From: Niveispirillum irakense DSM 11586
GTDB taxonomy: Bacteria; Pseudomonadota; Alphaproteobacteria; Azospirillales; Azospirillaceae
DNA: 64,000 nt
Assembly (NCBI RefSeq): GCF_000429645.1
Contig: NZ_KE386933.1
Location: 856,517 to 920,516 of the forward strand
Direction: 5' to 3'
Shown: positions 9,166 to 17,890 of the stretch, piece by piece
How the letters are laid out: every line of letters begins with the position of its first letter
Position numbering within the stretch: position 1 is the first letter of the stretch
Position numbers and translations under genes: made by a program
Notes under the pieces: model-generated
Database searches by the model: none
What the model saw: only the letters and a program-made list of their open reading frames with translations
What the model was told of the DNA's origin: nothing

Positions 9166-12100
9166 ATGCCCCTGGACCCGTCGATGCCGCAAGCCGCCGT
9201 CCCGTCCGATCTGGAAGTCCTGGCGACCGTGACCGCCAAAGGGCCGCTGCTGCCGACTAAACAGGCGCGTTACACTCCCCCCAAGGGTCTGGATGCAAAG
9301 GCGCTGGCTGGCGACCTTCTGGCCCAGCTTGACCGGTTCTCGGCTGAAACATCGCATGATCCTTTCGCCAATCCCGTGATGCTGCTGGCGCTGGACATTT
9401 CCCGCCGCCTTGCCGCGGGGGAACTGGCGCCCGGCGCGCTGGAGCAGCTTATCCATTATCTCAGCAGCGAAGGCTTTCTCGCCCGCGCGGCGCGCCTGTC
9501 CAGATATCTGGGGGAGGCGGCGCCGGAAGCCAATGCCAGCCGGCTGGAAGAATTGCTGGATGTTGCCATCACCGGCAATGGTGCGGAGAAATTATCGTTC
9601 GAAGCCTTCCAGAAGCTGGTGCAGAAGGAAGTGTTCGGCATTGTCATTACCGCGCACCCGACCTTCAACCTGCCCGGCGCCCTTATGGAGGCGCTGGCCT
9701 GTCTGGCCACGGGCTATGACAAGGCTGGCAAGGCCCTGGATGAGGATGCCCGCGCCGCTTTGATCCGCAAGGTTGCCACCAGCGACCATACGCCGGAGGA
9801 TATGTCCCTGGCGCGTGAGCATGAGCTGTCGCTGGATGCCATCGCCAATATCCAGACCGCCATCCGCACCCTGTACCGCGCCGTGCTGCGCGTGGGGCGG
9901 CGCCATTATCCGGAGCGCTGGACGGAACTGACCCCCCGCCTGATGACGGTGGCAAGCTGGGTTGGCTATGATCTGGATGGCCGGTCGGATATTCGCTGGT
10001 CCGATACGCTGCACAAGCGGCTGATCGTGCAGCAGCGCCAGCTCAACCATTATCTGATGGCCCTGCGCGGTCTGCGGGCCAAGGCGCCGGCGCTGGAGGA
10101 TCTGCGCCACACCCTGGCTTTGATCGAAAGCCGTCTGGCCCTGGCGTTGAACCAGGTGACGGATGAGATTGCGGCCTTTGGCGGTACGGAAGCGCAGGAT
10201 ATCGACCATCTGCGCCGCATCGCCCGCCGGATGCATGAAGGTCTGCCCCTGCGTCTGGTCGATGCCGGGGAGGCGATTGAGTTTGTGGATCGGGCCATCC
10301 GTCTGGCGGCCAGCGTGGAGGGCGAGGGCGCCATTGGGGTGGTCGAGGAACTGGCCGTTTTGCGTGCGGAACTGTCGGCCTTCGGCCTCGGCATGGCCCA
10401 TACCCATGTGCGCCTGAACAGCACTCAGGTCCATAATGCCATCCGCAAGGCTGTGGGACTGGAGACGGCGGCTGATGATCCGCGCTACCGTCAATCCTAC
10501 CTGGCGGCACTGACCGACCTGCTGGACAAGGTGGAGCCGGTCAATATCAATTTCGGCAGCATCATTGCCGAACGCACCAGCGCCAAGCGCCTGTTCATGG
10601 TCGTGGCGCAGATGCTGAAATATTCCGATGCGCGGGTGCCGATCCGTTTCCTGATCGCAGAGTCGGAAAGCGCCTTCACCGTCCTGTCCGCGCTTTATTT
10701 TGCCAAGCTGTTCGGGGTGGACGGGCAGGTCGATATCAGCCCGCTGTTCGAGACGGAAAAGGCGCTGGAGGTTGGCAGCCGCATCATCGAGCAGTTGCTG
10801 GAAAACCCGCATTACCGCGCCTATGTGCAAAAGCGTGGCCGTCTATGCATCCAGATGGGCTATTCCGATGCCGGCCGCTATCTGGGCCAGACACCGGCTG
10901 CGGCCAGCATTGAGCGTCTGCGGCTGCGCATTCTGCGCCTGTTCAACCGCCATTGTCTGGCCGGCGTCCAGCTTGTCATTTTCGACACGCATGGGGAAAG
11001 CATTGGCCGCGGCGGCCATCCCGCCAGCCTGCATAACCGGCTGGCCTATGTCAGCCCGCCGGCGACGCTGGCCTTTGCGGCCAAGCATGGGATTGAACTG
11101 AAGCAGGAGGTCAGTTTCCAGGGCGGTGACGGCTATCTTTATTTCGTCACGCCGGCCAGTGCGCTCGCTGTCGTTACCCGCATCCTGGAATATATGATCG
11201 GCACGGCCAAGCCGGACCTGGAACATGATGTGTTCTATGCTGAGGGCGATTATATCCGGGAATTCTTCACCACGGTGAAGACCTTCCAGGTCGGGCTGGT
11301 GGACGACCCTGATTATGGTGAGTTGCTGGCTGCCTTTGGCACCAATCTCCTGTTCCCCAGCGGCAGCCGCGCCATCAAGCGTCAGCATGACAGCGCCCCC
11401 GATGCAGCGGCCCAGGTCATGGCCGGCCAGTTCCGCGCCATCCCCCACAACGCCATCCTGTTGCAGCTTGGCCTGCCGGCCAATGTGTTGAGCGGGGTGG
11501 GTGAGGCGATTGACCGGGAGCCGGAACATTTCCGTCGTCTCTATGCCACCTCGCCCCGGTTCCGGGAATTGCTGGGGATCGTGGTTTTCGGGCTCAGCGT
11601 CTCCTGCCCGGATGCGTTGAAGGCCTATGTCGATACGCTGGACCCGGCGCATTGGCTGGCCCGTGCCGCCCGGTCGGAAAATCCGCTGGAAGCTGATGAT
11701 ATGCGCCGCATCGCCGCGATGCTGGAAGCGACGCCGACCCATCAGCGGCTGATCAATATCTTCCGCAAGCTGTATCGCGATTATGGTGTCTTGCAGCAGA
11801 ACCTGAACCGGGCAGGGGCCGCCCCGCCGCCCAACCCGGCGCTGGAACGGCATCTGCGGCTGCTGCACGCGGTGCGCTTGGCCCTGACGCACCAGATCTA
11901 TAAGCTGGCCGTCCATGTGCCGGAATTCTCCAGCCAGCATTCCATCACCAACCAGCGGCTGGTGACCCGGTTGCTGCACCTGGATGTGCCATGGGCGCTG
12001 GAACAGTTGGGCCGCATCTTCCCGGCCCGTAACGAGACGCCGGTGGATGAAGGGTTTGGCGAAGTCGCGACATATGTCAGCGATGAAAGCCAGGATTACA

Positions 12101-12201
12101 GCCAGGAAAACCAGCATATTTTCCGGCCCATTGCCCAGCTTTACGAATTGATCCGCCGGACGGGCAACGCCGTGTCGCAACGGATCGGCTTCTTCGGCTG
12201 A
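9166..12201 (+). CDS. Divergent phosphoenolpyruvate carboxylase homologue
   Basis: A 1011-residue cytoplasmic protein co-linear with PEP carboxylase (E. coli 883 residues). VITAHPT (His about 164) matches the catalytic VLTAHPTE. MGYSDAGRYLG (about 563) matches the GYSDSxKD loop, ESIGRGG (about 610) the glycine-rich loop, and PSGSRAIKR (about 732) the GSRPAKR loop. Several motifs are altered: GGDRDGNP reads GYDLDGRS, the Lys of GYSDSxKD is Arg, and the first GRGG of HGRGGxxGRGG is missing. PEPC converts PEP plus bicarbonate to oxaloacetate; whether this protein does so is open. The ATG at 9166 follows GGGAAC; a GTG at 9151 is the alternative. The gene stands alone. Confidence 0.8.
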   Translation: MPLDPSMPQAAVPSDLEVLATVTAKGPLLPTKQARYTPPKGLDAKALAGDLLAQLDRFSAETSHDPFANPVMLLALDISRRLAAGELAPGALEQLIHYLSSEGFLARAARLSRYLGEAAPEANASRLEELLDVAITGNGAEKLSFEAFQKLVQKEVFGIVITAHPTFNLPGALMEALACLATGYDKAGKALDEDARAALIRKVATSDHTPEDMSLAREHELSLDAIANIQTAIRTLYRAVLRVGRRHYPERWTELTPRLMTVASWVGYDLDGRSDIRWSDTLHKRLIVQQRQLNHYLMALRGLRAKAPALEDLRHTLALIESRLALALNQVTDEIAAFGGTEAQDIDHLRRIARRMHEGLPLRLVDAGEAIEFVDRAIRLAASVEGEGAIGVVEELAVLRAELSAFGLGMAHTHVRLNSTQVHNAIRKAVGLETAADDPRYRQSYLAALTDLLDKVEPVNINFGSIIAERTSAKRLFMVVAQMLKYSDARVPIRFLIAESESAFTVLSALYFAKLFGVDGQVDISPLFETEKALEVGSRIIEQLLENPHYRAYVQKRGRLCIQMGYSDAGRYLGQTPAAASIERLRLRILRLFNRHCLAGVQLVIFDTHGESIGRGGHPASLHNRLAYVSPPATLAFAAKHGIELKQEVSFQGGDGYLYFVTPASALAVVTRILEYMIGTAKPDLEHDVFYAEGDYIREFFTTVKTFQVGLVDDPDYGELLAAFGTNLLFPSGSRAIKRQHDSAPDAAAQVMAGQFRAIPHNAILLQLGLPANVLSGVGEAIDREPEHFRRLYATSPRFRELLGIVVFGLSVSCPDALKAYVDTLDPAHWLARAARSENPLEADDMRRIAAMLEATPTHQRLINIFRKLYRDYGVLQQNLNRAGAAPPPNPALERHLRLLHAVRLALTHQIYKLAVHVPEFSSQHSITNQRLVTRLLHLDVPWALEQLGRIFPARNETPVDEGFGEVATYVSDESQDYSQENQHIFRPIAQLYELIRRTGNAVSQRIGFFG

Positions 12202-12208
12202 TGGACTG

Positions 12209-12252
12209 ATCCCCTCTCACGCCCCTTCGCATACGGGGGCGTGAGAGGGGAT
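12209..12252 (+). terminator. Strong hairpin after the PEPC-like gene
   Basis: Perfect 17-bp arms (ATCCCCTCTCACGCCCC and its complement) around a 10-base loop, starting 8 bp after the stop codon. There is no T run after the stem, so it may be a 3'-end stabiliser rather than a classic intrinsic terminator. A second small inverted repeat, GTTGCA-T-TGCAAC, follows directly. Confidence 0.6.
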
Positions 12253-12310
12253 GTTGCATTGCAACAAAAGACCGGCGATAAGGGCTTTGTAATCAACGGA
12301 GCCTTTCGCC

Positions 12311-12844
12311 TTGCGTTTGTCCGGATTGGTGGCGGCCCTGGCCGCATTGCTATCGGTCGCACTGCCCGGTGTGTCAGCGCGGGCGGCCACGGTGCCGGCG
12401 CTTTTCTCCTTAGGCATCGGTCAGTTCGATGCTTTTGAGAACATCCCGCGCGACAAAGCAGCGGATGTTCGGGCTGAATATCGCTTCGGTACCGGTTCGT
12501 TGTTATTTTCCGCAGGCGATTGGCTGGCGGGGCGGCCATGGGTGGGGCTGGAAGTGACCAGTGATGGCGGGCTCTATGGCGCTGGCGGCATTGCAGTTGA
12601 TTTTACCGCCGGTCCCCTGGTGCTGACCCCCAGTTTCGGGATCGGGCTGTTTGCCGATCCCGGCGGCAAAGACATGGGATATCCCATTGAATTCCGCAGC
12701 GGGCTTGAATTGGCTTGGCGCTTTGGCGGCGGCTCCCGTCTGGGAGTTGCGGTTTCCCATATCAGCAATGGCGAGTTGGGGCGTGACAATCCCGGTGCGG
12801 AGATCGTGACCCTTTACTATCACCTGCCGGTGGACTGGATGTAA
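12311..12844 (+). CDS. pagL: Lipid A 3-O-deacylase, PagL family
   Basis: A 177-residue outer-membrane protein. Residues 1-26 form a signal peptide (cleavage near VSARA). The remainder alternates hydrophobic and glycine-rich strands, as in the eight-stranded PagL barrel. The catalytic residues are visible as His150, Ser152 and Glu164 (SHISNG, then NPGAE), with the same spacing as His126, Ser128 and Glu140 in Pseudomonas PagL. PagL removes the 3-O acyl chain from lipid A and changes envelope permeability and endotoxicity. The start is TTG at 12311 with GGAG upstream. The family call rests on the motif and length and is fairly sure. Confidence 0.85.
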   Translation: MRLSGLVAALAALLSVALPGVSARAATVPALFSLGIGQFDAFENIPRDKAADVRAEYRFGTGSLLFSAGDWLAGRPWVGLEVTSDGGLYGAGGIAVDFTAGPLVLTPSFGIGLFADPGGKDMGYPIEFRSGLELAWRFGGGSRLGVAVSHISNGELGRDNPGAEIVTLYYHLPVDWM

Positions 12845-12884
12845 CGCGGATGATGGGGGCGGTTGCCCGCCCCCGTCACACGGG

Positions 12885-13679
12885 TCAGGAACAGGACGGA
12901 TTGCCCAGCCGGGGCGGGTTTTCCGCCGGCACCGGTGCCACATGGGTTGAGATGGGCAGGTTCAGTTCCTTCAGGCGCTTGGCCACCAGGGCCGCAACGG
13001 CGCGGGCGCCCAATTCGCTGAAATGCACATTGTCCGACAGGCCGTCCGGCCAGCGCGCATAGCCGGCTTCCTTGTCGAAATTCATGTAATAGGCCTTGGA
13101 GGCTTCTGCCCCGACCTGCTGGAAATAGACCCGGCTGTCATAGTTCAGGTCGATCAAGGGCGTAGCGGTTGCGTGCGCGATTTCGCGCGTCGCTTCCACA
13201 TAGGGCGTCAGGCTTTCGCCAATGGCGCCATTATCGTCAAAGCGGCGCAGCGCCACGGGGGTGATCAGGACCGGCACGGCACCCTTGTCCCGTGCCATGG
13301 CCACGAAGCGCTGCAAATTGACCTTATATTCCGGGACCGGGGTGAAGCGTTCCGGCTTCTTGTCGTTGGTGTCGTTATGGCCGAACTGGATCAGCAGCGT
13401 GTCACCGGGCGTAATATCGTGGGCGATGGCATCGAACCGGCCTTCGCTGATGAAGGTCTTGGTGGATCGGCCACCGATGGCCCGGTTTTCCACCTTCACC
13501 CCGTCAGTCAGATTGCATTTCAGCAGCATGCCCCAGCCCATCTGGGGATACCAGTCCGGCTTATAATCGGCTGCCGTGCTGTCGCTGGCAATGAAGATGT
13601 GCCCTTCAGCAGAAGCAGGGCCCGCCAGAGCCGTCATTGTAAGAACGGCAGCACATAAGTGACGGAATCCTATTTTCAT
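12885..13679 (-). CDS. Rhamnogalacturonan acetylesterase, SGNH hydrolase
   Basis: A 264-residue secreted esterase. A signal peptide (cleavage near GPASA, residue 24) is followed by the SGNH blocks: IFIASDSTAADY (block I serine), AIGGRST, FGHNDTND, and DNVHFSELGA carrying the catalytic Asp/His. This matches rhamnogalacturonan acetylesterases, which remove acetyl groups from pectin rhamnogalacturonan I. That is consistent with a plant-associated or plant-debris-using bacterium. A strong GGGAGGG precedes the ATG. No other pectin gene is in the window, so substrate assignment is by family. Confidence 0.9.
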   Translation of the reverse strand: MKIGFRHLCAAVLTMTALAGPASAEGHIFIASDSTAADYKPDWYPQMGWGMLLKCNLTDGVKVENRAIGGRSTKTFISEGRFDAIAHDITPGDTLLIQFGHNDTNDKKPERFTPVPEYKVNLQRFVAMARDKGAVPVLITPVALRRFDDNGAIGESLTPYVEATREIAHATATPLIDLNYDSRVYFQQVGAEASKAYYMNFDKEAGYARWPDGLSDNVHFSELGARAVAALVAKRLKELNLPISTHVAPVPAENPPRLGNPSCS

Positions 13680-13885
13680 TTTTTCTCAATCCCTCCCGTT
13701 TGATGGTTTATCATAATGTGGAATTGCATCCTGTAAAATGGGCAATTCACCCTCTCTCGTTTTCGCAGCCGCCCGTGGAGAAGGGCAGGGGGCAGCCATG
13801 GCGGCGCTGCACTTCCGCAACTGGCCGGCTGCCCGTATAGTCCGCCGCTTTGCCGCATCAATTGTATCTACGGGAAATCGCAGTC

Positions 13886-15250
13886 ATGACCCCCGCCGCC
13901 CGCTTGGCCACCGCTATCGACCTGCTTGCGGATGTGATGGATACGCCCCGCCCGGCGGATGCGATCACCAGCGCCTTCTTCCGCAACCGCCGTTATATTG
14001 GGGCAAAGGACCGCGCCGATATCGCCGGGCAGGTTTATCGTGTGCTGCGTCACTGGGCGCGGCTGCACTGGTGGCTGGAGCGCGGCAACCATATGCCGGA
14101 CCCGCGCGCCCTGATACTGGCTGATTGCATTCTGGCGCAGGGCCGTGACGCCGATGCGGTGGCCGGTCTGTTCAATGGTTCCAAGTTCGGCCCGCCTCCC
14201 TTGAGCGATCGGGAGCGCCGGCTGGCGCGTACTTTGGACAGCCACACGCTGGACCATCCCTCCCAGCCCGACGAGGTGCGTGCCGAGGTGCCCGATTGGG
14301 CGGTGGAGCCGATGCGCGCCGCGTTTGGTGACCGGTTCCTGGTGGAATTGTCGGCCATGCTGGGGGAAGCGCCGCTGGATCTGCGCGTTAATCCGGTGAA
14401 GGCCACGCGGGAACAGGCGATGGCCGCCCTGGCAGAGGTCGGCATCAATGCCGCGCTTACGCCCCTGTCCCCGGTGGGGCTGCGCCTGCCGGGCCGCGCC
14501 CCGATCATGGCCCTGGATGCCTATAAGAACGGGATGATCGAAATCCAGGACGAAGGCTCCCAGCTTGTCGCCCTGATTGCCGACGCCAAGCCCGGCATGC
14601 AGGTGGTGGATTTCTGCGCCGGTGCCGGCGGCAAGACGCTGGCCATCGCCGCGATGATGGAGAATAAGGGCCGCGTTGTTGCCAGTGACGTGCTGGAAGG
14701 CCGCCTGACCCGCGCGAAGGAACGTTTCCGCCGCGCCGGCCTGCATAATATTGAAACCCGCGCCCTGAAGAATGAACGTGACCCCTGGGTGAAGCGCCAT
14801 AAGGGCAAGTTCGACCGCGTTATTATTGACGCGCCGTGCAGCGGTACCGGCACCTGGCGCCGCAATCCGGATAGCCGCTGGCGTCCGCTGGGACCGGGCC
14901 TTTCCGATCTGGTGCCGTTGCAGGCCAGCATCCTGGAAAGCGCCTCGCGTCTGGCCCGCCCCGGCGGCCGCGTAATCTATGCTACCTGCTCCCTGCTGCC
15001 GGAAGAAAATGAGCGGCAGGTGGAGGCGTTCCTGGCGGCGCATCCGGATTTCACCCTGGTGCCGGTGGCCCAGGCATGGCCGGCGGCATGGGGGAAAGCA
15101 CCGACCGACAGCCCGATGCTGCGCCTGACCCCGGCACAGCATGATACGGACGGCTTCTTTGCCGCCGTACTGGAACGTCGCGCCGATAGTGCCGAGCCGG
15201 CTGAAGCGGATGGCGAGCCTGCCGCGTCAGCCGTTGGGACCGAGCAATGA
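13886..15250 (+). CDS. RsmB/NOP-type RNA (cytosine-C5) methyltransferase
   Basis: A 454-residue SAM-dependent RNA methyltransferase. The N-terminal part (about 1-130) is a NusB-like helical region. The C-terminal Rossmann domain shows the SAM motif VVDFCAGAGGKTLAIAA, then DAPCSGTGTWRRNPD (motif IV cysteine) and YATCSLLPEEN (catalytic cysteine). Members modify C967 of 16S rRNA or related sites. The ATG at 13886 is chosen because MTPAARLATA begins the conserved region and GGGAAA precedes it; the frame stays open 36 bp further up. The C-terminal 30 residues are Ala/Glu-rich and probably disordered. lepB follows on the same strand. Confidence 0.92.
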   Translation: MTPAARLATAIDLLADVMDTPRPADAITSAFFRNRRYIGAKDRADIAGQVYRVLRHWARLHWWLERGNHMPDPRALILADCILAQGRDADAVAGLFNGSKFGPPPLSDRERRLARTLDSHTLDHPSQPDEVRAEVPDWAVEPMRAAFGDRFLVELSAMLGEAPLDLRVNPVKATREQAMAALAEVGINAALTPLSPVGLRLPGRAPIMALDAYKNGMIEIQDEGSQLVALIADAKPGMQVVDFCAGAGGKTLAIAAMMENKGRVVASDVLEGRLTRAKERFRRAGLHNIETRALKNERDPWVKRHKGKFDRVIIDAPCSGTGTWRRNPDSRWRPLGPGLSDLVPLQASILESASRLARPGGRVIYATCSLLPEENERQVEAFLAAHPDFTLVPVAQAWPAAWGKAPTDSPMLRLTPAQHDTDGFFAAVLERRADSAEPAEADGEPAASAVGTEQ

Positions 15251-15353
15251 TCCGGTGATAATTGGTGCCATCATTTCGGGCGCGGCTGGAGATTGACCGG
15301 CCGTGGCCCGAAGGGCATGTTACCGCCGCCAGAGAGCCAAGGGAGTGTTCGCT

Positions 15354-16079
15354 TTGCGCGCGTTGATCCGGGAATGGGCGGGGCTGATCGGCTTCGTCGC
15401 CATCTTCTACCTAGTGACCAATACCCTGATCTTCGCCGGCTTCCATGTTCCATCGGAAAGCATGCTGCCGACACTGAAGGTCGGTGATCAGTTTTATGCG
15501 GCCAAATACGCCTATGGCTATAGCCGCTTCTCCACCTCCTTCGTGCCGCTGCCGTTCGGCGAGGGGCGCTTCCCCGACCTGATGCCGGAGCGCGGCGATA
15601 TTGTCGTTTTCCGCGTGCCGCGCACGGAAGAAGATTATGTGAAGCGGGTCATTGGCATGCCGGGTGACCGTATCCAGGTCAGCGGCGGCCGCCTTTACAT
15701 CAATGACCAGATCGTGCCGCGGGAAAAGCTGCGCGATTACTCCTATCGCGACCATGGCGGCAGTGTCGTTTCGGTAACGGAATATGAAGAAACCCTGCCC
15801 AATGGCCGCAAGCACCTGATCATTGAACAGCGCGATGATGGCAGCGCGGATGACACGCCTGTCTATGTCGTGCCTGAAGGGCATCTGTTCATGATGGGGG
15901 ATAACCGCGATAATTCCCAGGACAGCCGGTATCTGACGCAGGTTGGCTATATTCCGGTGGAGCGGGTTCTGGGCCGCGTTTCCATGGTTGCTTTCGCCCG
16001 TCAGGGCTGTGAGGCGACCGAAGGGTTGATCTGCCCGGGTGGCGGCTGGATGGACCGGCTGTTCCGCTGGGTCGACTGA
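15354..16079 (+). CDS. lepB: Signal peptidase I
   Basis: An inner-membrane serine protease that removes signal peptides from exported proteins. One N-terminal membrane helix (LIGFVAIFYLVTNTLIF) is followed by PSESMLPTLKVGD with the catalytic Ser, then YVKRVIGMPGD with the catalytic Lys, and MGDNRDNSQDSR (box E) near the C-terminus. The length, about 241 residues, is typical for alphaproteobacteria. The TTG at 15354 has AGGGAG eight bases upstream. GTG at 15303 would add 17 basic residues and is the alternative start. The gene ends just before a strong terminator. Confidence 0.92.
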   Translation: MRALIREWAGLIGFVAIFYLVTNTLIFAGFHVPSESMLPTLKVGDQFYAAKYAYGYSRFSTSFVPLPFGEGRFPDLMPERGDIVVFRVPRTEEDYVKRVIGMPGDRIQVSGGRLYINDQIVPREKLRDYSYRDHGGSVVSVTEYEETLPNGRKHLIIEQRDDGSADDTPVYVVPEGHLFMMGDNRDNSQDSRYLTQVGYIPVERVLGRVSMVAFARQGCEATEGLICPGGGWMDRLFRWVD

Positions 16080-16103
16080 CGGGATCGGCAGTGCCCTGTC
16101 ATG

Positions 16104-16138
16104 GCCGGCATCGGACAAATCCGATGCCGGCTTTTTTT
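16104..16138 (+). terminator. Intrinsic terminator after lepB
   Basis: Perfect 12-bp stem GCCGGCATCGGA / TCCGATGCCGGC with a 4-base loop and seven T residues. It ends the lepB transcript just before the stop of the convergent small gene. Confidence 0.92.
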
Positions 16139-16141
16139 ATG

Positions 16142-16375
16142 TCATCTGCGGGTACCGTCACGGCTGTCGAAAAGCCCCATCGCATAGGCGGTGTGGAGCG
16201 CCAGCGGGGCCCCCCAGGCGACCATTGGATAGAAGAACCAGACATTGCCCGGTGTCAGCACGAAATTCAGCGGCACCAGCAGTATCGCCACCCCGAAAAA
16301 GGCGATGAAATGGTTCAGCAGCGCACTGCGGCGGCGGCGATCCCGGCGGGCCTTTTCCTCATTGCCTTCTGACAT
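16142..16375 (-). CDS. Small 2TM-domain membrane protein
   Basis: A 77-residue protein with a basic N-terminus (KARRDRRRRSALLNH), a hydrophobic helix (FIAFFGVAILLVPLNFVL), a short turn, and a second helix (VWFFYPMVAWGAPLALHTAYAMG). This fits the 2TM domain family of unknown function, which is sometimes attached to histidine kinases but is free-standing here. The ATG at 16375 has AAGGAAAG upstream; the longer frame to 16453 is not supported. It is transcribed toward lepB and divergent from the TPR-methyltransferase gene. Confidence 0.75.
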   Translation of the reverse strand: MSEGNEEKARRDRRRRSALLNHFIAFFGVAILLVPLNFVLTPGNVWFFYPMVAWGAPLALHTAYAMGLFDSRDGTRR

Positions 16376-16494
16376 GGTGCGCTTTCCTTGCTGATACCCA
16401 GATCCCTGGCAGGCATACATCGTCAGGCCTGCCTTGTCAGCCCACAGTGCCACCGGGTAGAAAGAGGCAGAAACCCAGCCGGAACAGGCAAGCC

Positions 16495-17817
16495 ATGGAT
16501 GTGAATGCTGTTTTCGCCGACGCCGTTGCCCGCCAGAACCAGGGAGATTGGGCAGGTGCCGAAGCGCTCTACCGCAAGATCGACAAGAGCCGCGCGGGAT
16601 TGGCGCCGGTTTGCTGGAATTTGGGCATTGTCCTGAAGGCGCAGGGCAAATGGGAAGATGCCCTTAGCGCCTTCAAGCGGGCGGGCAAAGCCGATCCCTC
16701 CTTCCGGGGCCTGCATTTCCATATCGGCATGTGCCAGCAGCGCCTGGGACGGATGGCGGATGCGGCGGCCAGCTTCCTGAAAGCGGTGGCCGCTGAACCC
16801 GATGATCCGACCACCCGCTTCAATGCCGCAGCCGCGCTGCGTGACCAGGGCCGTCTGGCGGAGGCATTGGAGCAGGCGGACGCGGCCTTGCGCATCGCGC
16901 CGGATTTCATGGAAGCGCAGTTGCTGCAGACCAAGCTGCGTACCGCCATGCTGCCCGTCTGGCATGTACCCATGGTGAATGATCAGCCGCGCAATGATGC
17001 CTATGAGGCGGCGATCAAGGCTCATGTGAAACCGGGCGATCTGGTGCTGGAGATCGGTACCGGCTCGGGCCTGCTGGCGATGATGGCGGCACGGGCGGGG
17101 GCCCAGGTTGTCACCTGTGAGGCGGTGCCCTGGATTGCCGAAACGGCGCGGGCGATCATTGCCGCCAATGGCCTTTCCGACCGCATCACCGTGGTCAATA
17201 AGCTATCCACCGATCTGACCGTTGGGGATGTTTTGCCACGCCCGGCGGATGTCCTGTTGTCGGAGATCATCGCCAGTGATTTCCTGTCGGAACGGGTGGT
17301 GCCGGCCGTGGCCGATGCCAAGGCGCGCCTGTTGCGGCCCGATGCGCGGATACTGCCTGCGCGCGGGGGTATCGCTTGCGCCTTGGCCGGGGGGGAGGTA
17401 CTGGAGAAGCATCTGTTCACCGGCCTGACCAATGGGTTCGATCTTTCCGGCTTCAACCGTCTTTATCCCCGGTCGGTTCGTTTCGACGCGCGGGAAACCC
17501 AGCCGCACCGTCTGTCGAATGTTGCGGAGCCACTTTCTTTCGATTTCACGGCGGGCCCTGTTCCGTCCGGTGAGCGGGTTGATTTTACACTGACAGCCGA
17601 AACGACAGGGCGGTGTGTGGCGCTGGCGCAATGGGTGTGGCTGGATTTCGGCCAGGGCATCCGGTTCGAGAACAGCCCGTTTATTGATGCTCCCGCCAGT
17701 GGCTGGCAGCCTGGCTTTTTCCTGCCATCCTCCCCCTTTGCGGTCACGGCGGGGGCGGTGGTTCCGGCGCGGGCCATGCACGACACAATTAATATCTGGC
17801 TATCGCTGCTGACCTGA
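16495..17817 (+). CDS. TPR protein fused to a PRMT-like methyltransferase
   Basis: A 440-residue protein. Residues 1-145 are tetratricopeptide repeats (NQGDWAGAEALYRKI, AQGKWEDALSAFKRA, RLGRMADAAASFLKA, DQGRLAEALEQADAA). The rest is a SAM-dependent methyltransferase of the protein arginine methyltransferase type: VLEIGTGSGLLAMMAARAGA is motif I, and LLSEIIASDFLSE resembles the double-E loop of PRMTs. A C-terminal beta-barrel-like region follows. The target protein is unknown; the TPR part likely binds it. The ATG at 16495 begins the first repeat. Bacterial PRMT-like genes are uncommon but recurrent in alphaproteobacteria. Confidence 0.8.
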   Translation: MDVNAVFADAVARQNQGDWAGAEALYRKIDKSRAGLAPVCWNLGIVLKAQGKWEDALSAFKRAGKADPSFRGLHFHIGMCQQRLGRMADAAASFLKAVAAEPDDPTTRFNAAAALRDQGRLAEALEQADAALRIAPDFMEAQLLQTKLRTAMLPVWHVPMVNDQPRNDAYEAAIKAHVKPGDLVLEIGTGSGLLAMMAARAGAQVVTCEAVPWIAETARAIIAANGLSDRITVVNKLSTDLTVGDVLPRPADVLLSEIIASDFLSERVVPAVADAKARLLRPDARILPARGGIACALAGGEVLEKHLFTGLTNGFDLSGFNRLYPRSVRFDARETQPHRLSNVAEPLSFDFTAGPVPSGERVDFTLTAETTGRCVALAQWVWLDFGQGIRFENSPFIDAPASGWQPGFFLPSSPFAVTAGAVVPARAMHDTINIWLSLLT

Positions 17818-17832
17818 AGATCAAGTCAGGCA

Positions 17833-17873
17833 AAAAGAAGGGCCGGCTACGTAAGTAACCAGCCCTTCTTTCT
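17833..17873. terminator. Bidirectional terminator between convergent genes
   Basis: An AAGAAGGGC / GCCCTTCTT stem, with GGCTAC / GTAACC-like pairing inside, flanked by A-rich and T-rich runs. It lies between the stop of the TPR-methyltransferase gene and the stop of the convergent regulator gene. Confidence 0.8.
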
Positions 17874-17890
17874 ATCAGAGCGAAGGCGGA

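Noticed and set aside
10843-12180. Long open frame antisense to the PEPC-like gene
   Set aside because: Same reason; no domain, and the plus-strand protein has conserved motifs across this stretch.
13868-15142. Long open frame antisense to the RsmB-type gene
   Set aside because: It mirrors a clear methyltransferase in the opposite frame and has His/Gln/Arg-rich shadow composition, typical of high-GC antisense frames.
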